From Planctomycetota bacterium (lineage in GTDB: Bacteria; Planctomycetota; Phycisphaerae; Phycisphaerales; UBA1924): 64,000 nucleotides of DNA. The notes beneath the pieces are model-generated. The model was not told the origin of the DNA, did not search any database, and worked only from the letters and a program-made list of their open reading frames with translations. Each line of letters starts with the position of its first letter. The stretch's first letter is position 1. Made by a program: the position numbers and the translations under genes. Positions 47,510 to 54,635 of the stretch are shown here, in pieces. The stretch spans positions 1 through 64,000 of the forward strand of contig JANRJM010000003.1 in NCBI GenBank assembly GCA_033763975.1. Direction: 5' to 3'.

Positions 47510-48790
47510 TCAGATGCCGCCGCCCTGGAGGCTGTTGATCATCGCGACCAGCGGGAGGAACATGGCCACCACGATGACGCCGACGATCCCGCCGAGCACC
47601 ACGACCATGAGGGGCTCCAGCAGGCTCACCAGCGAGGCGACGGCCACGTCCACCTCTTCGTCGTAGTTGTCGGCGATCTTCAGGAGCATGGCGTCCAGTT
47701 CGCCGGTCTCCTCGCCCACGTCGATCATGTTCACCACGATGCCGTCGCAGGTCTTGCTCTCCCGCAGCGGCCCGGCGAAGCCCTCGCCCTCGCGGATGCT
47801 GTCGTACACCTTCTGCAGCGCCTTCTCGAAGACGTAGTTCCCGCTCGTCTCCTTGGTGATCTTGATCGCCTCGAGGATCGGCACGCCCGCCGAGATCAGC
47901 GTGCCCAGCGTGCGGGTGAAGCGCGCGATCACCGTCTTGCGCACCAGCTTCCCGAAGATCGGCGAGTACAGCAGCACCGTGTCCGTCGCCGCCCGCCCCG
48001 GGCCGGCCTTGCGGATGAGCGTCCACAGGATCCAGATCACGAACGGGGAGGGCAGCACGATCAGCACGCCCGGGATCTGCTGCCCGGCGTTCGTCCCCGC
48101 GAACCAGCGGCTCGCGTAGATCAGCCCGCGCGTCAGCGCGGGCAGCGCCACGCCGAAGTCACGGAAGATCTCCTCGAACTTCGGGATGATGAAGATCATG
48201 ATGCCCGACAGGATGATCCCCGCGATCGCCACGACCACGATCGGGTACACCATCGCGCCGCGGATCTTGCGCTTCAGGCGCTGGCTCTTCTCCATGAACT
48301 CGGCCAGACGCTGCAGGATCAGGTCCAGCACGCCGCCGATCTCGCCCGCGTTCACCATCTTCACGTACAGGTGGTTGAACGCCTTGGGGAACTTGCTCAT
48401 CGCCTCCGACAGGCTCGAGCCCCCCTCCACCTCTTCGCCCACGCCGATCAGGATGTTCTTCATCTTGCCGGGCTTCTGCTGGCTCTCCAGGATCTGCAGC
48501 GAGCGCAGCAGCGGGAGGCCCGCGTCCTGCAGCGTCGAGAGCTGACGCGTGAACGCCGTCAGCGTCTTGGCGCTCACCCCGCCGATCCCCATCCCCTTCT
48601 TCTTCTTGAGCTTGGCGCCCTCGCCCGCGGCCATGCCGGCGCCCTTCTTCACCGCCTGCTCGCGCACCGACGTCGGGTAGTACCCCTGCGCCTTGATGCG
48701 CTGGATGGCCTCCTCGGTGTTCCCCGCCTCGATGGTGCCCTTCTGGGGCTTGCCCGCCGAGTTCAACGCTTCGTACATGAACGTCGCCAT
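47510..48790 (-). CDS. inner-membrane platform protein (GspF/PilC)
   Basis: 426 residues. The N-terminus MATFMYEALNSAGKPQKGTI is typical, followed by two GspF cytoplasmic domains (FTRQLSTLQDAGLPLLRSLQ and FTRTLGTLISAGVPILEAIK, the classic repeat) and three TM helices (about 190-215, 240-265, 395-420). It anchors the ATPase and turns its motion into pilin extraction. A Lys-rich insert (KLKKKKGMGIGG) lies near residue 60. Confidence 0.93.
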   Translation of the reverse strand: MATFMYEALNSAGKPQKGTIEAGNTEEAIQRIKAQGYYPTSVREQAVKKGAGMAAGEGAKLKKKKGMGIGGVSAKTLTAFTRQLSTLQDAGLPLLRSLQILESQQKPGKMKNILIGVGEEVEGGSSLSEAMSKFPKAFNHLYVKMVNAGEIGGVLDLILQRLAEFMEKSQRLKRKIRGAMVYPIVVVAIAGIILSGIMIFIIPKFEEIFRDFGVALPALTRGLIYASRWFAGTNAGQQIPGVLIVLPSPFVIWILWTLIRKAGPGRAATDTVLLYSPIFGKLVRKTVIARFTRTLGTLISAGVPILEAIKITKETSGNYVFEKALQKVYDSIREGEGFAGPLRESKTCDGIVVNMIDVGEETGELDAMLLKIADNYDEEVDVAVASLVSLLEPLMVVVLGGIVGVIVVAMFLPLVAMINSLQGGGI

Positions 48791-48864
48791 GTCAGCCCTC
48801 GCTCACCGACCCGCTTCGCCGATCCCGCGCTGGCCGCCCGGCGGCCCGCGCCCGTTCCCCCGCG

Positions 48865-50601
48865 TCAATCCTCTTCCGACAGCGTCTCGCGCACGACCTC
48901 GTCGATCGTCGTCAGGTTCTCGTAGATCGCCAGCAGCCCGCACTCCCGCAGCGAGCGCATCCCGCGCTTGCGCGCGTGCGCCCGCAGCAGCGTCGTGTTC
49001 GCCTGCTTCATCACCAGCTCGCGCATCTCGTCGTCCATCATCATGATCTCGAACAGCGCCATGCGCCCGCGGTACCCGGAGTTGTTGCAGTTGTCGCAGC
49101 CCTTGCCCCGCGCGAACTTCTTCCCCACCACCATCGCCGGCGTGAGGTTCAGCTCCATCAGCTCCTCTTCCTTGGGCGTGTACTGCTCCTTGCAGTGCTT
49201 GCAGATCGTGCGCACCAGGCGCTGCGCCACGATGCCCTCGATCGTCGCCGTCAGCAGGAACGGCTCCATCCCCAGGTCCACCAGGCGGATGATCGAGCTC
49301 GGCGCGTCGTTCGTGTGCAGCGTGCTCAGCACCAGGTGCCCCGTCAGCGACGCCTGCACCGCGATCTGCGCCGTCTCCAGGTCGCGGATCTCGCCCACCA
49401 GGATCACGTCCGGGTCCTGACGCAGGAAGCTCCGCAGCGCCTTCGCGAACGTCAGCCCCGCCTCGGTGTTCACCTGGCACTGGCACAGCCCGTCGATGTC
49501 GTACTCGACCGGGTCCTCGACCGTCAGGATCTTGGTCTCGATGTCGTTCAGCTTCGCCAACGCCGCGTACAGCGTCGTCGTCTTGCCCGAACCCGTCGGG
49601 CCCGTCACCACCACGATCCCGTTGGGCCGGTTGATCAGCTTCAGGAACTTGTCGTAGTCGTCCGGACGCAGGCCGATGCGCTCCAGCGCCAGCTCCACGT
49701 TGCTCCGGTCCAGCACGCGCATCACGCACGACTCGCCGTGGATCGTCGGCAGCACCGCGATACGCAGGTCCACCGGCTTGCCGCCCACCGTCAGCTCGAT
49801 GCGCCCGTCCTGCGGCAGGCGGCGCTCGGCGATGTCCAGGTTCGCCATCACCTTGATGCGGCTCGTGATCGCCGGGCCCAGCTGCTTGGGGGGCGGGACC
49901 ATCTCGTACAGCACCCCGTCGATGCGGTACCGCATCTTGAACTCCTTCTCGAAGGGTTCAAAGTGGATATCGCTCGCCCGGTCCTTGATCGCCTGCATCA
50001 GCACCAGGTTCAGCAGCTTGATGACCTGGTTGTCGTTCGCCGCCTGCGTCAGCGCGTCCAGGTCGATCGACTGGTCGCTCTTGCCCGTCAGCCCGTCGAA
50101 CTTCTTGTCCGCCGCCAGCGACGACACCACGTCCGTCACCGACTCCACCTTCGAGAAGTGCTTCTTGATCAGCGCGTCCACCGTGTCGGCGTCCCCCACC
50201 GCCGCGTCCACGTTGAACCCCATCAGCATCCGAAGATCGTCCACCGCCCGGAAGTTGTCCGGGCTCTTCATCGCAATCTTCAGCCGCTTGCTCGTCGGGT
50301 TGTACTCGACCGGGATCACCTCGTACATCCGGATCGTGTCCGCCGGCAGCACTTCCTTCAGCGCGTCCGTCGCGGCCCACCCCGACAGATCCACGTACGA
50401 CATCCCCGCCTGCCCGGCCACCGCCTCCGCTACATCTCGGGGCGAACAATACCCCAACTCGACCAGGATCTGCCCGATCAACTGCTTGCGGGTCTTCTGC
50501 ACGGCCAGGGCTTCGTGAACCTGCTCGCGCGTCGCCTTGCCCATCTTTGTGAGCACGCGGCCCAGCTTGCGGCCTTTCATCTCGGCGGGATCAAACGACA
50601 T
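48865..50601 (-). CDS. assembly ATPase GspE/PilB, copy 1
   Basis: 578 residues. Two N-terminal MshEN-like segments (LVELGYCSPRDVAEAVAGQ) precede the secretion ATPase core: Walker A VTGPTGSGKTTTLYA (near 334), Asp box, Walker B DPDVILVGEIRD, His box, and the zinc-binding tetracysteine CKHC...CDNC in the C-terminal part. All motor motifs are present. It powers pseudopilus assembly and lies directly upstream of GspF. Confidence 0.93.
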   Translation of the reverse strand: MSFDPAEMKGRKLGRVLTKMGKATREQVHEALAVQKTRKQLIGQILVELGYCSPRDVAEAVAGQAGMSYVDLSGWAATDALKEVLPADTIRMYEVIPVEYNPTSKRLKIAMKSPDNFRAVDDLRMLMGFNVDAAVGDADTVDALIKKHFSKVESVTDVVSSLAADKKFDGLTGKSDQSIDLDALTQAANDNQVIKLLNLVLMQAIKDRASDIHFEPFEKEFKMRYRIDGVLYEMVPPPKQLGPAITSRIKVMANLDIAERRLPQDGRIELTVGGKPVDLRIAVLPTIHGESCVMRVLDRSNVELALERIGLRPDDYDKFLKLINRPNGIVVVTGPTGSGKTTTLYAALAKLNDIETKILTVEDPVEYDIDGLCQCQVNTEAGLTFAKALRSFLRQDPDVILVGEIRDLETAQIAVQASLTGHLVLSTLHTNDAPSSIIRLVDLGMEPFLLTATIEGIVAQRLVRTICKHCKEQYTPKEEELMELNLTPAMVVGKKFARGKGCDNCNNSGYRGRMALFEIMMMDDEMRELVMKQANTTLLRAHARKRGMRSLRECGLLAIYENLTTIDEVVRETLSEED

Positions 50602-50690
50602 GAGTCTGTGCTACCTCCGGTCGACCTTCCGCCCGCCGCCGCCGAACGCGACCGCCCTCGGTTCTCCGAGCGTCTCGCGTCCTTTCGGCC

Positions 50691-50719
50691 AGCATATCGG
50701 GCCGGTTCTGTCGATCCAA
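50691..50719 (-). promoter_or_regulatory. candidate promoter before the first GspE/PilB gene
   Basis: On the - strand TTGGAT (50719-50714) and TATGCT (50696-50691) are separated by 17 nt, about 90 nt before the ATG at 50601. Matches to consensus are 3/6 and 4/6. A direct repeat AACGGTT (50750-50756 and 50737-50743 on the + strand) lies just upstream of the -35 and could be an activator site. If real, the operon has an internal promoter in the 173-nt gap after pilT. Confidence 0.3.
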
Positions 50720-50774
50720 ACGCTTTTCGCGCTTTGAACGGTTGTCTCAAACGGTTATTGACGCAACTACGCGG

Positions 50775-51905
50775 TCAACCACCCGCCTTCGGCGGCTCTT
50801 CCGTCTCCTCGTCCCACTCCATCCGACCCACCGTTCGGCCCAGACGGTGGATCCGGGCCGTTAGCTCAGCCGGGTTTTTGCTCACGTCGATCATCTCTTC
50901 CGGCGAGATCATCCCGCGGGTGTACAGCGACCACAGGTGATCGTCCAGCAACTGCATGCCGAACTTCTTGCCGGTCTGGATCATCGAATCGATGCGGAAC
51001 GTTTTCGCCTCGCGGATCAGGTTCGAGATGGCAGGGGTAACTACCAGGAACTCGTACGCCGCCACCATGCCCGTGGTATCCACACGCGTGAGCAGCGCCT
51101 GGCTCAGCACGCACAGCAGCGCCGTCGAGAGCTGCACGCGGATCTGGTTCTGCTGGGTGACGGGGAAGGCGTCGACGACGCGGTCGATGGTCTTCGCGGC
51201 CCCGGTGGTGTGCAGCGTTGCGAAGACCAGGTGGCCCGTCTCGGCGGCGCGAACGGCGGACTCGATCGTCTCCAGGTCGCGCATTTCGCCGACCAGGATC
51301 ACGTCCGGGTCCTGACGGAGCGAGCGGCGGAGGGCCTCGGCGAAACTGGGCACGTCGTTGCCGACTTCCCGCTGGTTCACAATGGATTTCTTGTGCAGGT
51401 GGTAGTACTCGATGGGGTCTTCCATCGTGACGATGTGCCGGTCCATGTTCGTGTTGATGTAGTCGATCATGGTCGCGAGGGTCGTGGTCTTGCCCGAGCC
51501 GGTGGGCCCGGTGACCAGGAACATCCCGCGGGGGCGGCGGATGAGTTCGCGGCAGACGTCCGGCAGGCCGATCTGCTCGAAGGTGAGGAGGCGGCTGGGG
51601 ATCTGGCGGCAGACGATGGCGAGGTCGCCGCGCTGGCGGAAGACCGAGACGCGGAAGCGTGCCGCGTCGCCGTAGGCGAAGCCGAAGTCGGTGCCGCCCT
51701 CTTCCTGGAGTTCCTGCTGGTTGCGCTCGGGCGTGATGGCCTTCATGAGCGAGACCATGTCGTCGGACTCGAGCGTCTTGGTCTGCAGGGACCGGAGGTT
51801 GCCGTGGAGGCGGAGGGTGGGCTGTCGCCCGACGGTGAGGTGAAGGTCGGAAGCGCCCAGCTTGACGACAGTGTCGAGCAGGCGGTCGATCTGCATCGTG
51901 GACAT
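50775..51905 (-). CDS. pilT: twitching-type retraction ATPase PilT
   Basis: 376 residues, PilT length. N-terminal DLHLTVGRQPTLRLHG, Walker A VTGPTGSGKTTTLATMIDYI (near 135), the acidic HIVTMEDPIEYYH block, Walker B DPDVILVGEMRD and the AIRNLIREAK-like motif here as ISNLIREAKTFRIDSMI are diagnostic of retraction ATPases. It lacks the MshEN domains and tetracysteine of PilB. Its presence suggests that a retractable pilus, not only a secretion pseudopilus, is built. Confidence 0.92.
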   Translation of the reverse strand: MSTMQIDRLLDTVVKLGASDLHLTVGRQPTLRLHGNLRSLQTKTLESDDMVSLMKAITPERNQQELQEEGGTDFGFAYGDAARFRVSVFRQRGDLAIVCRQIPSRLLTFEQIGLPDVCRELIRRPRGMFLVTGPTGSGKTTTLATMIDYINTNMDRHIVTMEDPIEYYHLHKKSIVNQREVGNDVPSFAEALRRSLRQDPDVILVGEMRDLETIESAVRAAETGHLVFATLHTTGAAKTIDRVVDAFPVTQQNQIRVQLSTALLCVLSQALLTRVDTTGMVAAYEFLVVTPAISNLIREAKTFRIDSMIQTGKKFGMQLLDDHLWSLYTRGMISPEEMIDVSKNPAELTARIHRLGRTVGRMEWDEETEEPPKAGG

Positions 51906-51954
51906 GGACGGTCAACTCCGGGGGTGCGGGCGGGACGGGGGCGACTGGTGGTGG

Positions 51955-53691
51955 CTAGGCCTTGTCGGCGGTTTCGAGGTCAACCTGGGTGGAGCGGGCG
52001 ATCTCGTCGGCGGTGGTGGCGCCCTTGAGGATCTTGATCTTGCCGTCCTCGACGAGGGTGCGCATGCCGTTGGCGATGGCGGCGCGCCGGATGTCGGAGA
52101 TGGGCGCGAGGTTGAAGGCGAGCTCGCGGATCTGGGTGTTCATGACCATCATCTCGAAGATGGCCTGGCGCCCGCGGTAGCCTGTGCTGTTGCAGTGCCC
52201 GCAGCCGACGGGGCGGTGCACCTTGCCGACGGCCTCGTCGAGGGTGATGCCCGTCAGGTTCAGGTACTTGTGATCGAGTTCGTCGGGGTTGGCCACCCGC
52301 TTGCATTCCTTGCACAGCAGGCGGATCAGGCGCTGGGCCATGACGGCCTGGATGGACGACGCGACGAGGAACGGCTTCACGCCGATGTCGATGAGTCGCG
52401 TGATGGCGCTGGGCGCGTCGTTGGTGTGCAGGGTCGAGAAGACCAGGTGCCCGGTCAGGGCCGCCTGAACGGCGATCTCGGCGACTTCCTTGTCGCGGAT
52501 TTCGCCCACCAGGATGATGTTGGGCGCCTGGCGGAGCATCGAGCGGAGGATGGCGGTGAACGAGAGCCCGATGTGCTCGCGCACCTGGCACTGGTTGATG
52601 CCCTCGAAGTTGTACTCGACGGGGTCCTCGGCGGTGATGATCTTCTTGTCGGGGCGGTTGAGGACGTCGAGGGCGGAGTAGAGGGTGGTGGTCTTGCCCG
52701 AGCCGGTGGGCCCGGTGACGAGGAAGATGCCGTTGGGGCGCCGGATGATGCGGTTGAAGATGGCGAGGTTGTCGGGCTCGAAGCCGAGGTTGGGCAGCCC
52801 GATGCGGACGCTGTCGGGGCGCAGAATGCGCAGAACGATGGACTCGCCGTGATACGCCGGGCAGGCCGAGACACGGAAGTCGATCGACGTGTCGTCGACG
52901 GTGAACTTGATGCGTCCGTCCTGGGGGACGCGCTTCTCGGCGATGTTCACGCCCGACATGAGCTTGAATCGCGAGAGCAGGGCGTTCTGCATGCGCTTGG
53001 GCAGGTTGTCGCGCTCGATGCACACGCCGTCGATGCGGTAGCGGAGGCGCACACGGTCGCCCATCGGCTCGATGTGGATATCGCTGGCGCGCGAGCGGAC
53101 GGCCTCGGCGATGATGCGGTTGCACAGCTTCACGATCGGCGCGTCGTCGTCGGTGACGTCGATGGACTTGTCCAGCGAGCGGTCGACGGACTTGTCCACA
53201 GACTTGTCGATGGACTCGGTGACGAGGCTCTCGCCCTGCCCGAACTTGCGCGCGGTGCCCGAGGCGGCGGCGTCGAGGTACTTCTTGATCTGGGCGCGGC
53301 TGGTGAGCTTCAGGTCGAGCTCGACGTTCAGGCGGAAGCGCAGGAGGTCGAACAGTTCCAGGTGCATCGGGTCGTGGACGAGGAGCTGCATCCGGTTGCC
53401 GGTGCGCCCGAAGGGAAGGACCTGGTGCTTCTTCACGAGATCGTCGGGGATGAGCTTGAGGTCGATGCGGTCGGCCACGCCGTTGGCCGCCAGGTCGACG
53501 TACTCCATGCCGAACTGGTTGGCGAGGGCCTTGGCAACCTGATCTTCCTTGGCGGCGCCCATGTCGACGAGGGCCTCGCCCATGCGCTTGCCCGCGCCCT
53601 TGGCGACAGCGGCGGCCTTGTCGGCCTGCTCCTGCGTCACGACGCCCCATCCGACGAGGATCTCACCGAGTCGCTTTCTCGATCGAGCCAT
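51955..53691 (-). CDS. assembly ATPase GspE/PilB, copy 2
   Basis: 578 residues, the same length as copy 1 but clearly divergent. N-terminal MshEN segment (LGEILVGWGVVTQEQADKAAA), Walker A VTGPTGSGKTTTLYSALDVL, Walker B APNIILVGEIRDKEV (Ala-Pro-Asn where copy 1 has Asp-Pro-Asp), and tetracysteine CKEC...CGHC. An insertion rich in Ser/Asp/Lys (VTESIDKSVDKSVDRSLDKS) near residue 150-175 looks like a flexible linker. It is the first gene of the operon. Confidence 0.92.
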   Translation of the reverse strand: MARSRKRLGEILVGWGVVTQEQADKAAAVAKGAGKRMGEALVDMGAAKEDQVAKALANQFGMEYVDLAANGVADRIDLKLIPDDLVKKHQVLPFGRTGNRMQLLVHDPMHLELFDLLRFRLNVELDLKLTSRAQIKKYLDAAASGTARKFGQGESLVTESIDKSVDKSVDRSLDKSIDVTDDDAPIVKLCNRIIAEAVRSRASDIHIEPMGDRVRLRYRIDGVCIERDNLPKRMQNALLSRFKLMSGVNIAEKRVPQDGRIKFTVDDTSIDFRVSACPAYHGESIVLRILRPDSVRIGLPNLGFEPDNLAIFNRIIRRPNGIFLVTGPTGSGKTTTLYSALDVLNRPDKKIITAEDPVEYNFEGINQCQVREHIGLSFTAILRSMLRQAPNIILVGEIRDKEVAEIAVQAALTGHLVFSTLHTNDAPSAITRLIDIGVKPFLVASSIQAVMAQRLIRLLCKECKRVANPDELDHKYLNLTGITLDEAVGKVHRPVGCGHCNSTGYRGRQAIFEMMVMNTQIRELAFNLAPISDIRRAAIANGMRTLVEDGKIKILKGATTADEIARSTQVDLETADKA

Positions 53692-53850
53692 GATTCCCTT
53701 TTCACCCCGCGCGGGGGCACACCCGGCGAACCGGCCGGTGGTTGCGAACGGACAGACCGACAGCGCCCGGGTGGCGCGCCGTCGAGCGTGGGCTCGGGAC
53801 AGCGGCCGGACGTTCCCGCGGACACGGTGGAGGCGTCGACGGGATCGATA

Positions 53851-53871
53851 TGGTACCCGATCGGCGTACCA
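53851..53871. promoter_or_regulatory. inverted repeat in the coaB upstream region
   Basis: TGGTAC-CCGATCGGC-GTACCA is a 21-nt imperfect palindrome (8 of 10 pairs match) centred in the 272-nt divergent gap between the pilus operon and coaB, 93 nt before the coaB ATG. It could be an operator for either direction. Nothing else clear is seen in this gap. Confidence 0.3.
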
Positions 53872-53963
53872 TGGACCTACGCCGAGCCGCTCCGGCGGGT
53901 TCAGACCGCGTCAAGACGGCACGGACGGGGCACGACGCCCCGCGTTCACCACGCACTTCCATC

Positions 53964-54635
53964 ATGCAGCCCGATACCCCGCCCGACCCGATCCGCATCC
54001 TGATTACCGCCGGCCCGACGCACGAGCCCATCGACGGGGTGCGATTCCTCGGGAATCGCTCGTCTGGGCGCATGGGCACGGCCCTCGCGACCGACGCCGC
54101 CCGCCGGGGGTGGCGCGTCACGCTGCTCATGGGCCCGGCGACGGTGCTGCCGACGGACCCGGCGGTGACGGTCGTGCGGTTTCGCACCTGCGCGGACCTC
54201 CAGGCGTTGCTTCGGACGCACGTCGCGGACGCGGACGTGCTGGTGATGGCGGCGGCGGTGGCGGACTATCGCCCGAAGGTCGATCCGATGTTCTTCGGGG
54301 GGAAGTTCCGGCGGACAAGCGAGAACCTCCGTCTGGAACTGGAACCGACCCCGGATCTGCTGGCGGAGGTCGCCTCGACCAGGCGGGCCGGGCAGATGCT
54401 GGTGGGGTTCGCCCTGGAGCCGCGCGAGGAACTGCTCGAATCGGCCCGCGCCAAGCTCGAGCGCAAGCGCGTCGACATGGTGGTCGGAAACCCGCTGGAA
54501 ACGATGGACAGCGCGGACGTCGAGGCGGTCGTGATGTACGCCGGGGGGGGCGAAGACCGCACCCCGGCCCGCATGACCAAGCACGAGTTCGCGCCCTGGC
54601 TGCTGGATCTCATCGCGAAGCGGGTGCGCCGGTGA
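53964..54635 (+). CDS. coaB: phosphopantothenate-cysteine ligase, stand-alone
   Basis: 223 residues. It corresponds to the CoaB half of the usual bifunctional CoaBC: ILITAGPTHEPIDGVRFLGN (nucleotide-binding start), SSGRMGTALA, AAVADYRPK and the later VGFALEPREELLESARAKLE with KRVDMVVGNPL. It joins cysteine to 4'-phosphopantothenate in CoA synthesis. No CoaC (flavoprotein decarboxylase) domain is attached, so that step must be encoded elsewhere. Its stop overlaps the next gene's GTG (GTGA). Confidence 0.9.
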   Translation: MQPDTPPDPIRILITAGPTHEPIDGVRFLGNRSSGRMGTALATDAARRGWRVTLLMGPATVLPTDPAVTVVRFRTCADLQALLRTHVADADVLVMAAAVADYRPKVDPMFFGGKFRRTSENLRLELEPTPDLLAEVASTRRAGQMLVGFALEPREELLESARAKLERKRVDMVVGNPLETMDSADVEAVVMYAGGGEDRTPARMTKHEFAPWLLDLIAKRVRR

